A stretch of 42,684 nt of DNA, from NCBI GenBank assembly GCA_002812745.2, contig NCSJ02000351.1, positions 1 through 42,684 of the forward strand, in the 5' to 3' direction. Under the pieces are notes generated by a model that searched no databases, had not been told where the DNA came from, and worked only from the letters and a program-made list of their open reading frames with translations. The stretch's first letter is position 1; each line of letters begins with the position of its first letter. A program made the translations under genes and the position numbers. Shown in pieces: positions 23,565-33,731 of the stretch. This stretch comes from Scytalidium lignicola (taxonomy: Eukaryota > Ascomycota > Leotiomycetes).

Positions 23565-24464
23565 GATTACGGTGTCTGCTCGTAGAATGTTAGCTTAAGA
23601 TATTAGAATCTGGGGGTTTGAATTGAGATACGTACTCAGTATTGTGCTGGGTTGGTAATGAATGATGTTACAGTAGTCTTAAGGCTGATATCACAGTGGG
23701 ATCGATTTAGCGAAATAGCCCTAAAAGTGGCAATCTTGGAGTGTGATTCGACGTTTATTTTTTAAGCTTCATCTTCACAACCCCACTTAGAATTAGTCCC
23801 TGCATGGGAATACAATTAATTAGTCCCCAGTCAGTCACTCTAGGACTTTCGCATGCTTGCATGCAGACAATGCTATATATGTAATATTACATGATGTAAT
23901 GCACCAGCTTCGTGTCAATGTTGAGGCTGCGGTCGACCACTTTATCCACAGCTTTCACGTCTGCAGAGCGAATATGAGAATGGCCGTAAACGCCGCCATC
24001 GCCAGACGGCATTCTGATAAGTCAACCACATGCTTTGCTTCCATTCAGCTCTTCCAAAAACTTCGAGCTTGTTACGCCTTAAAGGCATCCATGCAGCGAC
24101 CCCGCTGTTCATGGCTGGATCTCTATCCAATAACACTCCCTGGCAAGACAATACTATATTCCCAATTAGGAATTTTGTGCAAGGCAATATGAAAGCCGTT
24201 GTATTGCTCGATTCCAATGGCTCCTGCTTGCCAAGTTGATATCGCCCAAATTCCAGTGTTCTAGACCAATCCCATGTCACTCCACTTGATAGAAACACAA
24301 AACCATCCACGGCAGCTTCAATGTCATTGAACCTCGCAGCTCTATATAACTAACTGGTAACTGCAAGATGGGTAGGGGAAATGATAACAGCTCTTTCTCT
24401 GTTCGAAGCGCAGGACTGCCGCAGACTCACATATCTCCAAAGCGCTTATAGCTAGGCATATATC
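23565..24464. other. Intergenic with a possible coding remnant (minus, 23942-24345)
   Basis: This is the promoter region of eL14 and of the plus-strand gene at 24465. The minus strand from about 24345 to 23942 is open and begins protein-like (FNDIEAAVDGFVFLSSG, TLEFGRYQLGKQEPLE, TTAFILPCTKFLIGN). It then continues less convincingly after about 24130, where a GTGTTATTGG donor could end an exon. No start codon context or family is clear, so this may be a gene fragment. No complete gene is supported. Confidence 0.35.
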
Positions 24465-25952
24465 ATGGCTAAATCTCGAAAGATTTATCCCAAGGAGAAG
24501 GCTGTAACTTTAGAAGCTAATGAAGAAATAATACCACAATCTCATAATAATATTTTCCCTTCAAAAATCAGCTCTGAGGCACCGGCCTTCCTCGCACAAT
24601 CGCCGCGTTCAAATTTCCAATTCGTTACTGACAGAGTTCCAGGACTAAAAGATGGTAATCCAGAGTCGAGAACTTTGATACGAAGATATGCAATGCACGC
24701 TTTTCTCCGCGAGAAGAACTCAACACATTCTCACATCAAAGCAACTCGGCAGAAAACTGTCGAGGTTACGCTTGAAGGCAGTGTCGGGAAATTTAGACTC
24801 GGTTCTCTGCCCGCAAGGGAGCGTAAAAAGGGGATTTCCAAGCCAAAGAATCATGCAAAGATTGTACCGGCAGGTAGTGAGAATAAGCCTGGTTCCAGTC
24901 AATTAATTCCTCTAGATTCCAGTGGCATGAACTCAGAGGTGAAGGATAGTCGGAGTCTCGACGGTGGTCGATATCAAGAATGCGGCCTCGACGATCAAGA
25001 TATGGGCATGGAATCGATCTATCCCGAGACAAATATCGATCTTGAACCGCTGCTAACAGCATCAGAGAACATGGTAGTATTTCGTGATAGATTGGATCAA
25101 ATCTCTAGACCACTTGCTAAAGCACTAGCCTTGTAAGTGCTATCTAATGCAAGCCTAATAGTCGTTCTAATATTATATAGTACTGATCTCAGGCAATCTC
25201 TCTACATCACCTCAGCCCCAAAGCTTTCACCTATAGTGAGCAGAACGCACTTCCCAGAACTAGAGATCCCATCATCAGCCAAAAAGCACTCAATATTATG
25301 GCGCTCCTTAGTGCCTCTTGATCTATTACTTGGATCAGACTTCCTACAAACCCTTCAAGATCTTCACAAGATCTCCCATTTTACCGAACGCTACAACATC
25401 TCTTCCATTCAAATTAGTGTTAAAGAAAGCACCTTCCTCAACGACTGGAGCATTTCTATAGAACATTGTCTTCACTCCTTCCAATTCGTCAACCGTACTT
25501 CACCAGCAAGTGGCACATTACCCTCTCCCTTCTTCGAAGCCCTCCGTTGTGCTGCAATATTATGGCTAAATACAGCAGTATGCCATTTCCCAATCTCGTC
25601 ATCCATGATAGTATCAATGACGAAACACGCTATCCAAGTTCTGCGTGAATCCGAACCATATCTCGACTTCTGGCGTGACAGTATGCCAGACTTCTTACTC
25701 TGGATCATGACTATTGTTGCATGTTGCACTGAAGATAGAGGAGATGGTTGGATATTCATGGTCCAGCAGTTACAGTTTGTTACGTTCATGGAAGGCTTCA
25801 TTTATCAGGCTGATTTGGAACAGGCGCTCAGAAGGGTTATTTTCATAGACGGTGTTTATTTGGAGTCTCTACAGGGGCTGTGGAAGGAGATTGACTGTGC
25901 TGTATTCACCAAGCTCAACCTTGATTTTGATATTGATATCGACAGTATGTAG
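24465..25952 (+). CDS. Fungal transcription-factor-like protein without a zinc finger
   Basis: Two exons, 24465-25132 and 25181-25952, give 479 aa. The 48-nt intron has a GTAAGTGC donor and a TTATATAG acceptor and joins ...KALA in phase 2 to FTDLRQSLYI. The N-terminal part has the FxFV...P......RTLIRRYAMHAFLREK motif (about residues 51-85) common to fungal proteins related to Zn2Cys6 regulators with a Fungal_trans_2/DUF3468-like region. The C-terminal half is helical and hydrophobic with Trp-rich segments (SILWRSLVPLDLLLGS; PYLDFWRDSMPDFLLW). No Cys6 cluster is present, so DNA binding is not shown; many paralogues of this type lack it. The function is unknown. It stands alone at the edge of the AT-rich accessory stretch. 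Confidence 0.6.
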
Positions 25953-27071
25953 GAGTTACGATGGCTTTTTGCTGGAATTTTTGGGAGGGTTCAAATTTGT
26001 AATTTGTCGGGATATTCCCCAGTAGATGTGAACTAGAAGTAAGAACACACTATTTATATTACTATTTAAGAGGCAAAGAGTAAAAGGTATTATCTTGTAA
26101 CTCAATACATGATTATGCTCTACAACTACATGAATAGAATAGTCTACTGTACTGTGTATTAACTTGTCAGTAGTGCTACCCCCACGTCGGTATATCTACT
26201 TCCATAATTTAACAGGAAAATAGAAAGTTTGAATAAATAGTACCAGCATAGCAAAGATAACTTAAATAATGACGAAATCTTGCTCAAGGCTCTCGAGATC
26301 ATCCCATCTCATAACATCTCCATTCATAAGCCCATGGATATAGCATTCCCCAATAAGCATGAACTCCCCCACCCCACACCCCCCCATTCCCATTCCCATT
26401 CCCATCTTCATTTCTCCTCCTCCTCTCCCTTAAGATAAACGGTACTCCAAAGGAAACAGTCCACACTATCAGCCACACCGTGCTTCAAAAGGACATCATC
26501 AAACTAACGAAGTAGATCGAAGGCGAGTCGATCCATACTCTTCGCTAAACTAGATTAGCGCATGCTCTGCTTTGAAATAGATCCTTCGTAATACCCATCT
26601 GCTCGGTTCTCTCCGCACCACTCCCTTGGTTAAAGCTCTCGATACTGAACGAAAGACACCCGGAAGGCATGATGACTAATTAATCACTGATAAACCTTGC
26701 TTCTTGACTTCTCCGCATGCATCCCCACTCCCGATATCCATGATGATACACGCTGCTTCCTCGCACTATAACTATATCAGGAGGAATTATAAGGAATGCC
26801 GATATTCGCACCGCTACTGTCAGGGCCTTTTAGGCTCCGCCCTATGGAAGGGTGAGCATTTCCTCCTTTGCTACCAATCCTTCTCCTACAGTCTTTCCAT
26901 TTGTCACGTAGGGACAGGCGAATAGATTGTATATGTATGCATGTGTGTATGTGTGTATGAATGTAGGTAAACTAAGTTCATAACAAGTAATAAGGGGTTT
27001 CTAAATATCACGTGATCTAGAGTAAGTTAAACAACAAAACTTTAACGAGGGAGTAAAGTGTACGTAACGTA
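25953..27071. other. Intergenic, 1.1 kb
   Basis: 3' flank of the transcription-factor-like gene, then AT-rich DNA with a CCCATT tandem tract at 26385-26405. The frame at 26704-26925 shows no coding character. No gene is supported. Confidence 0.6.
26385..26405. repeat. CCCATT tandem repeat
   Basis: Three to four hexamer copies of CCCATT follow a C-rich run. It is a simple-sequence tract in intergenic DNA. Confidence 0.85.
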
Positions 27072-27566
27072 CCTGGCCTTTTTGATTTTAAGGAATTGCT
27101 GCCTGATTATTTTTCAGGCGGGAAAAGTCAGGTGGGGATTAGCTGGTTGGCAACTGGCCGTCATTAAAAATCGAATTACCAAATTCTATGAGTCTGATTG
27201 GCTATATTTACAACGTTTATTTAAAAGTAATAAAATGAAAATTATTAAATCTTATAAATTTAATTAGTTGTTATAATTAATCTAAAACTGGCTAGCAACT
27301 GGTTGTCTAATTAGGCCTAGTAAGCTTGGCAAATCCATAATTACTAACCAGGTTAAGTTTTTTTTAAATTTTTGACTTGAAATTATATAGTAATAAGTAA
27401 GTAACTAGTTTTATTAACAGTGTTTAGCTTTAAAGTAATATTAAGTGTTTAATACGGAGTATTTAACCAGTCATTAACTAGTCATAAACTAGGTGAGACC
27501 TACCTAATCTTTTTCCTGCTTAAGATCAAAATCAGGCAACATTTGTGGGGCAAAAAAAAGGCCAGG
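27072..27566. mobile_element. Non-autonomous inverted-repeat element (MITE), TA target site
   Basis: A 495-bp AT-rich segment has matching inverted ends. The left end reads CCTGGCCTTTTT and then, after a gap, TTGCTGCCTGATT. The reverse complement of the right end reads CCTGGCCTTTTTTTT and then TGTTGCCTGATTTTGAT. It is flanked on both sides by TA (27070-27071 and 27567-27568), the target duplication of Tc1/mariner/pogo-type transposons. The interior has no transposase frame, so it would depend on a transposase elsewhere. Short direct repeats inside (GGTTGGCAACTGGCCGTC and GGCTAGCAACTGGTTGTC) suggest internal duplication. The class assignment rests on the TA and the inverted ends only. Confidence 0.7.
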
Positions 27567-27622
27567 TACACTGATGACCGCTTTAACGATACTATATCGA
27601 AATAGAAACTAAAAAAATTAAT

Positions 27623-27772
27623 GACATGAGTGAGGTTTGAACTCACGCCTCTTGCGAGAGCGGTGTATATGTCAGATTACATCGTAACTTAAAACCGCCT
27701 GTTTAAATATTAGTTATGCCAATAGGAAGCAGAACAAATACTGACCGCCTTAGACCACTCGGCCATCATGCC
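27623..27772 (-). tRNA. Type II tRNA-like gene (Leu type) with about 65 extra bases
   Basis: On the minus strand the ends form a tRNA acceptor stem, GGCATGA at 27772-27766 against TCATGTC at 27629-27623. The 5' part has a leucine-type D arm with A box (TGGCCGAGTGG, then TCTAAGGCG). The 3' part has a T arm GTGAG-TTCAAAC-CTCAC with B box and a variable arm with a CTCT/AGAG stem, so it is a class II tRNA. The total of 150 nt is about 65 more than expected. GTCAG after the D arm can pair with CTGAC near 27673, implying an intron in the anticodon loop, but the loop then lacks a normal U33. A second pairing, GCGGT with ACCGC around TTTAAG, would give anticodon UAA but needs an insertion before the anticodon arm. 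The anticodon is therefore undecided and the gene may be degenerate. Confidence 0.55.
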
Positions 27773-28071
27773 TATATTTCTACGACAATTTTAATTTTAT
27801 TATATTAATATATTTTAGACACCTATTGTTATCGTATACGTATGTTTGTATATATAACGTAAAATCTCTAACTATACTTACTATATCAAGTATTATATTG
27901 GATTGAAGGTTTAAAGTAGCTAACTCGGGTAGTGTTTTCTGCTGAGTCGTAGAATCTAACCTCTTATGATTTCCTTCTTTACTTTATATAGTACATACCT
28001 CAGATATATCTTAAAGTAAAAGCTTGATGAGAGTTGTAAAAGGCAATCTACATTTATCTTTACTAGCGAAT
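27773..28071. other. AT-rich intergenic
   Basis: There is nothing recognisable apart from very AT-rich sequence between the tRNA-like gene and the stop of the next minus-strand gene. Confidence 0.6.
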
Positions 28072-29576
28072 CTATAATGCTTTCTTCTTCCAAAAACGTT
28101 TACTTTTCTTAAAAGTCGCCGATAATTCCGATTTTGCCTCTTCAAGGGCTTTTGTCAATCCAGACTCATCTTGTCTGGCTTTTCCGATCGCCATGATTTG
28201 TTCACAGATACTCTGTCGATCATAGCTCAGCTTTTGCCATCTTTGGACAACGTCTACTGCCGTGTCCAAGAAAACCCATAGGATGACAAAGGCCAAGTAG
28301 GAAAGTCGCCATGGTAGTGTAGATGTCTGGCCGAATCTAAAGACCCAGCCAGGATGCCACAGTGGAATAATAATAGTGGCATTTATGCTTCAGTACTGTT
28401 GGCTGTATCTGTTGATGAGTAATATAAATCTGTCAGCTGTGCCACACCTGCTTTGTTCACAAGATATCTATCAAAACTCAGCCATGGCTTTGTTGTTTAC
28501 TAATGTTACTATTACCTTCCATGTGTCTTGCCATTCCGCTGGAAGCTTGAGCACACTATCGCTGAAGTCTCAGAGCCAAATGTGACCGTTACTATCGGTT
28601 TTGATATTTGAAGCCACCTCTGTAGGAAAGCCTATCAATCGTTAATGAGTATTCTAAGTTGTTAAGGTCTACTTACTGATGCAGAGGCAATATCTTTCCG
28701 TTCTCTTGGATACCAATTGTAAAGATCAATAAATGGAAAGCAAGCTTCAACGTTGAATAAGCCGCTAGATCCTTGCTCTAGCTCTTGATCTGCTATAGTA
28801 CGGAACATAAAATTCACAAACGTAGAAGTTTTGCTATCTCCGTTAAAAAAAGGCAACCCATGAGTGAATTCATCCTTTGTTTTACAGCGACCACAGAAAG
28901 CGACGATAGTATATTGGCCAATATTGCATGGAGACGCTTGCTTGCTAAAGGTCTCAACACACTTGTCGCTCATCTTCAAAGCTTCGTTGTTGAAATTGGC
29001 AGCTTTCTTCATAGTCCACAGTTGAATATCTCTGAATAGATATTTAATGCGAAGGTCTGTAACCTTAGAGTTCAGGATCGGTAGTGTTTTAAATCTCAGA
29101 GCGAGGGAAGTATGACATTTAAGGAACATAATTTCATCCTCAATCGGCGGGCTAAAGTCGAAATAAGAGCCACCACTTTCTACGTTTAGCAATGATTTGA
29201 TATCAAAAATGGAGATCAAGAAACTCTCGTAAAGATTAACAAGGGACTTGTTGCGGCGGACCGAGCCCGGGAACCAGGGAAGTACAGAGTCAGTTAGCAG
29301 ATAAGAACATGCTCCCTCTGAAACTTCTGGAAATTTTTCTTGCAGTGCGGAAAGAAAGCACCGTAGAAGCCGAGATCCTGCAGAGACACGAGTGGTATCT
29401 TCTAAAAATCTCCGGTATGGACTCCTAGGGGCTTCGGTCTTTCCAACGTATCGAAGTGTTACAAGAACTCCCGGATCTCGGGTTTTTGCTACATATTTCC
29501 AGGCCGTGATTTGTTTGTATTCAAGGCAATCCGCTTCTAAAGCTGTGACGATCGTTTGCAGTTGTTCGCAGGTCAT
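28072..29576 (-). CDS. GIY-YIG-like domain protein with C-terminal membrane helix (downstream half of a split gene)
   Basis: Exons proposed on the minus strand are 29576-28677, 28619-28516 and 28387-28072, with introns of 57 and 128 nt. The first exon opens MTCEQLQTIV and soon has PGVLVTLRYVGKT, then SPYRRFLED, which resembles the YIG strand and Arg helix of fungal GIY-YIG-type nuclease domains. The rest of this exon (about 220 aa) is unassigned; it contains CGRC and LFNVEACFPFIDLYNWYP. The last exon encodes one membrane helix (LSYLAFVILWVFLDTAV) and a basic coiled-coil tail (KKSKRFWKKKAL). Catalytic activity cannot be claimed: the GIY strand is weak and the family Glu was not located. The frame starts inside the end of the preceding frame (29573-30388), so the two are probably one gene. 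The last intron is the least certain because its acceptor is only CTGAAG. Confidence 0.5.
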
Positions 29577-30388
29577 AGTCCAGGATCGGAAATAGCAAGC
29601 TGTCTCCTTGTTAGTGGCGTAGTTGCAATGGTGGATTTTTCGATTCGGAGAATCTGTGCTAGTTCATAATCTTTGACAAGCAATGGTTCGACCATCCAGC
29701 GCAAAATTGTATCATACTGGGTTTCATTAAACGGACTTGAGAGAAGTCGCTGGAAACGGGCTCCTGTAAAGGCTCGCGGATCAAAATTCATAGTTAGCTG
29801 ATCAACCTGGGCTCTTCTGACAAAGAAACGTGTAAAAGATGCTAAAGAAGTATGTCCCCCACGTAATAGAAGAGTGGAACAAGAGAACCGTCGCTGGCGG
29901 CGATTGGTGACTGGTAGTTGTGTAGGGAGGTCTTCTAAGCTCGAGCTTCGACGTATCTTTCTGGCTCCCTTCTCAGTTATGATAGGTATTGCTCCTATCT
30001 GCCTAACCGTACCAGATTCTTCCACAGTATTACTCAAATGCAAGTTTATGCCTGTGTCGCAGCCACTATCAGATCCCATCCCCCGTTTACTGACTCGTAC
30101 TTTGCCATTGAAGAACAACCATAGTGGTTTGCTGAACCCCAGAGCTTCGAGAGGGTAATGACGAAGTTCACTAGAGAGACGAAGTTCACCAGTCGATGGC
30201 CGGAAGTGCTGAGAAATTAATGAGTCAGTGTTTTTGCCCTTGAGGCGTTTGCGCTGAGGTACGAAAACATCTGAGCCTTGCATCCTTTTTGGACGAGGCA
30301 AGTCTTTGAGGACTTTGACGACATCCTGAATATGCCGAGGAAGATCGATGGTGGGAGCGCTCTCTGGTACGTCGATGGGATCTTCCAT
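29573..30388 (-). CDS. N-terminal half of the split GIY-YIG-like gene, unidentified domain
   Basis: This 271-codon frame (MEDPIDVPES...) has a TGA that overlaps the ATG of the next frame as ATGA. Its N-terminal 160 residues are basic and disordered with a Ser/Arg-rich patch (KIRRSSSLEDLPTQLP). Residues about 190-260 look folded (FNETQYDTILRWMVEPLLV). No known domain is recognised. Directly after KSTIATTPLT the downstream frame also reads as protein without stops back to an A run at about 29640-29644 (NKETACYFRSWTMTCEQ), so the two frames would fuse if that run were one base longer. It is either a true frame break, a homopolymer error, or stop-restart translation. The gene lies alone in AT-rich DNA. 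Confidence 0.5.
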   Translation of the reverse strand: MEDPIDVPESAPTIDLPRHIQDVVKVLKDLPRPKRMQGSDVFVPQRKRLKGKNTDSLISQHFRPSTGELRLSSELRHYPLEALGFSKPLWLFFNGKVRVSKRGMGSDSGCDTGINLHLSNTVEESGTVRQIGAIPIITEKGARKIRRSSSLEDLPTQLPVTNRRQRRFSCSTLLLRGGHTSLASFTRFFVRRAQVDQLTMNFDPRAFTGARFQRLLSSPFNETQYDTILRWMVEPLLVKDYELAQILRIEKSTIATTPLTRRQLAISDPGL

Positions 30389-31599
30389 TATTGGTGTGTC
30401 TTTAATTCAAACTGTCATTCTAACGTCGTAAAAGAGGTTATAGAAGTATAAAACATACCGTTTTTAGGCATTTGGTTCAATTCGAGTATCTAGTTCAATT
30501 ATATAGCAAATAATTAATAAGTGACTTTCTGGATTCAAAGACATCCGTGTGAAAGCCCTCTGTAATCTGAGTCTGAAAAGAGTCAGGACAGGTAGCGAAA
30601 TAGAGAATGCTTATATCGACGTTAATTGACGTGATATAAACTATTGGGAATAATTTTATTTAGATTTAATAGGTTTATATCACACTACTTCTAATCAGGG
30701 TAAAGGCCAGAAGATGTATTAATTTGAATAGCGCAAAAGTGAACCTCCCAGAAAGCAGAGGCCAAAGCCTCAACTTCTCAAGTTTCCGAGGCATTTCGTT
30801 CAGAATCGATCAAGATATATGTACACTACATCGACTTCGACAAGCGAAGTTAACAGTTAAATTCCTAGCGGATCCTCGGGCTTTACAGCTTTTACTAAGT
30901 GTATTTACTTTAAACCCCTTTTTCGAATTTTTTAATTTAAGATTAAAAATGAAAATCTTTTCTCAGTCAGAATTGAACGTTCTAATTAACTCATATCATC
31001 TGTTAAATCTATAGATCTCTTTGCTAATAGTTTGTCCGATTACTTTTAGTTGCTGAAAGACAACTGATATGTTGTCATAAGGCTGATTATAAGGTGTAAA
31101 ATCTTTTAAAGGGTGAACTGTAAGGATTTGTAGTTTCCACATTAATAAAAAAAAACGGTTTAAAACTAATACACTCTCATCCTACGCATTCACGTGTGTC
31201 AGGTTCGTCAATCACGTTCTCACTCTCCCTTTCAGTGATCAATTATGACTTAATTAGTCGCCAAAGCAAATTTGAGTTAGTGTCTTATGAAGGAGGCAAG
31301 CCTGAAACAGCTCCCTAAAAAAACGTCTGTTTTCGCAGGAGTATCAAGCTGTGTGTGGTGATCATGGTGATCGTGAGCTCTGCAGAGACTCTCCAGATGT
31401 CGCTGCCCAGGAATAATGCAGCACCTGTTGTAAGGGGGTTAGCCAAGCTACTATCCATATTACGATCAAATACCCACGACACTGCTAGTCCTTTTCGCAG
31501 ACTCTGTCTTTGTAATGCATGTCAGTTTGCTAATCACCGTGGCTATGGTATCAACTAGTAGACAGGTGAATGGGGCTAGAACAAATCTGCATCTCCTGT
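30389..31599. other. AT-rich intergenic, 1.2 kb
   Basis: Upstream flank of the split gene and 3' flank of the gluconokinase-like gene. The short frames at 30724-31014 and 31355-31558 have no family character. No gene is supported. Confidence 0.6.
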
Positions 31600-32511
31600 C
31601 TACGCATTCATGATCTCTCGCACACCATCAACAATGTCCTCAATGAGATCCTCGACACTCGCCTCAACATTGACTCTCAATACAATTTCTTCATCTAAAG
31701 CTGCATTAGCAGCCTTTTGTCCAGCACCGAAGGAGTCCAGCGACGCAAAACTCGTCATGGACCTCGGATCCAAAGGCTTCAACACAGGCAGCTCCTCATC
31801 CTCGTACAGCGGAATAAAAATGACACCGATGCCGTATTCTCCAACAGCCTTCCTAATGGAATCTTTGTGCCACTTCTCCAAGTCCGGATGGGTGACAACC
31901 ATCAAGGCAGGATTTGCCTTGCGCAGCTTCTCGTCATTGGATAAAGTGAACACAGGGGGCTTGTTGATGTACTTTGTGGTGGGCGCACCAGAAGACATGA
32001 AGCTGCTCGTGATGCTCGATGTTGTCGAGACAACACCATCTGACGATATCGATGACGATGCAACAGAACTGCTGGAACCTCGCCGGCTGGTTGAGGTGGA
32101 CGATGCTCCACCGAAGCCAGAGAAGCCCTCGGTAGCTGGTCGAGACTCTTCCGGAAACAGAAGGCCAGTTCTCGTCATCTTCGAGAGCCACATGCGCTGG
32201 TAGCGCGATTCATTCGCTCCAGATGTAGCAGCTTTCTCATCGCCTTCAGCCTCTGGAGGGCCTCTCGACGCTCCCACGCTGGCGGCTTTGGCGGAGGTCT
32301 CGTGCAGGCTGTCACCTTGGAAGAGTGGGCATGATAGGGCGTTGGAGACAGATCTGGCAATATGCACCTTACCTGCTACTGCGGTTGATGCTATGATGAG
32401 AATTATGTACTTTGATGGTTTTGTGTTCCCCTCGGATGAGGGGTCGGGCTTGTCGGGGAGGCGATGAAGCATTGCTTGGGGTGTCTGTGGACGGGTTGGG
32501 TAGTCCGACAT
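31600..32511 (-). CDS. Gluconokinase-like P-loop protein, degenerate nucleotide site
   Basis: This is a single exon of 303 aa, starting MSDYPTRPQT. The segment YIILIIASTAVAGKVHIARSV (about residues 34-54) and FQGDSLHETSAKAASVG occupy the places of the P-loop and the substrate motif (GDxLHP...K) of gluconokinases. Near 200-230, NPALMVVTHPDLEKWHKDSI and GVIFIPLYEDE match the family's third and fourth strand region. The P-loop lacks the GxxGxGK(S/T) pattern: the residue after GK is Val. A Ser-rich linker of about 60 residues (SSTSTSRRGSSSSVASSSIS) is inserted. It is therefore probably a non-catalytic relative of the kinase; a real phosphotransfer role is doubtful. The gene is more GC-rich than its surroundings, which supports a selected coding sequence. 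Confidence 0.65.
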   Translation of the reverse strand: MSDYPTRPQTPQAMLHRLPDKPDPSSEGNTKPSKYIILIIASTAVAGKVHIARSVSNALSCPLFQGDSLHETSAKAASVGASRGPPEAEGDEKAATSGANESRYQRMWLSKMTRTGLLFPEESRPATEGFSGFGGASSTSTSRRGSSSSVASSSISSDGVVSTTSSITSSFMSSGAPTTKYINKPPVFTLSNDEKLRKANPALMVVTHPDLEKWHKDSIRKAVGEYGIGVIFIPLYEDEELPVLKPLDPRSMTSFASLDSFGAGQKAANAALDEEIVLRVNVEASVEDLIEDIVDGVREIMNA

Positions 32512-33265
32512 TGTGAAGGTAGTTGAGCTTCTTAGGACGAATTATTATCGTGGCTGTTGGTGTGCAGTCATCAGATGTAGTATTGTTAGCTTCCAATATT
32601 CGTCGGCCTCTTCGTCCTCGTCGTCTAGAGCGAATTTGGAGAGACGGAGTCAATGGTGTGACAGATTATGCTTATATGTATGTAATTGCCTGTAGTAGTA
32701 GGCGGGGTTACACACTCACCACTGCACACAATTTTGTTCTATACCGTAGCATCTACTGTAGCAATTCCTGAAGCTCTGAATTAATACGTGATCTTACTGC
32801 TCGTAACGTTCTGACCTCTGATGTGGTGTAGCTTAATTTATTAGTCACGTGCTACAGACAAGAGGGCTTCCAAAACAATAGACAGTGGCGTAGCTTGTTG
32901 GATCTCAATTCAGGAAATCTGCACAGGATTAGGGCCTGTTTAGCAACCTTGAGGCTCCATATTCTCCACTCTATGCGAGCTAGAACAGATTTCTTGCTTG
33001 GTGGATAAATTCAAGGAAGGTTATGGGTGTAACGCTCAAGCAGGACATGCCCAGGTCGCTCAGGGTGTGCTCAAGAATGCTACAAACGTACGTGTTCTAT
33101 ACCAAGGTTGAGCATTATATATAGCAGTTACGTACCTAGAACTCCTTACATCTTTAGTTTAGAATTCTAGTCTTAAATTGGTAACATTCTAAGGGCTCTT
33201 ACAGGATATCCCGGGTCCTGTAACAATTAAGCTTCCCTCTATCACAGAAAGGACGATGGCGGAGA
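32512..33265. other. Intergenic, 0.75 kb
   Basis: Shared upstream region of two divergent genes, the gluconokinase-like gene (-) and the DUF3632-like gene (+). The short frames at 32513-32771 are not supported. An ATG at 33256 opens only 26 codons. Confidence 0.6.
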
Positions 33266-33731
33266 ATGAAAGCAGTCCATTATCTCGAATTGATAAGACG
33301 AAGAAATCTTTCAGAACAGGAAATCAACATACTTAACGTATTTGCTCGCGGAATGCAAGCTGCTACACCAGAAACCGTGGCGGAAGCTGCAGGCGAGCTT
33401 GACGATTCCTGTCCTCCTCTTGAGCAGAAAGAAGAGACCAGCGATTATCTCTGGCTGGTCTGGGAGATTATACTTGATATTGCTAGGAGTTCTGGCGTGA
33501 CAAATGGGATACACAAAAATCTCATAAGCATTCTCGAAAGTCTGCGGCAGATTGCAAAGGGGGACTTGCATGTCTGGGGTGTTACTATTAGTCAAATCGA
33601 TTTTTATCTTAAGTTACCTAGTACTTACTAATAATCTCAACCTCTAGAGCAAGCTGCGTGTGTGGAAAGACTTGCCTCTGTTTCCTATGTGCATGGATGC
33701 GTACTTCAACGGTATGTTGCTCGGTCATTAA
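33266..33731 (+). CDS. DUF3632-like protein, truncated
   Basis: Two exons, 33266-33580 and 33648-33731, give about 132 aa. The core TSDYLWLVWEIILDIARSS, then HKNLISILESLRQIAKGDLHVWG, and after a 67-nt intron SKLRVWKDLPLFP matches the pattern of the fungal DUF3632 family (LW..WE.ifdia; L..L; VW.dLP). Family members are usually 200-300 aa, and the C-terminal part is missing: after MDAYFNG the frame ends within six codons. A GTATGTTGC site at 33712 could start a further intron, but no continuing exon was found. The gene is therefore probably a decaying copy. Function of the family is unknown. Confidence 0.5.
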
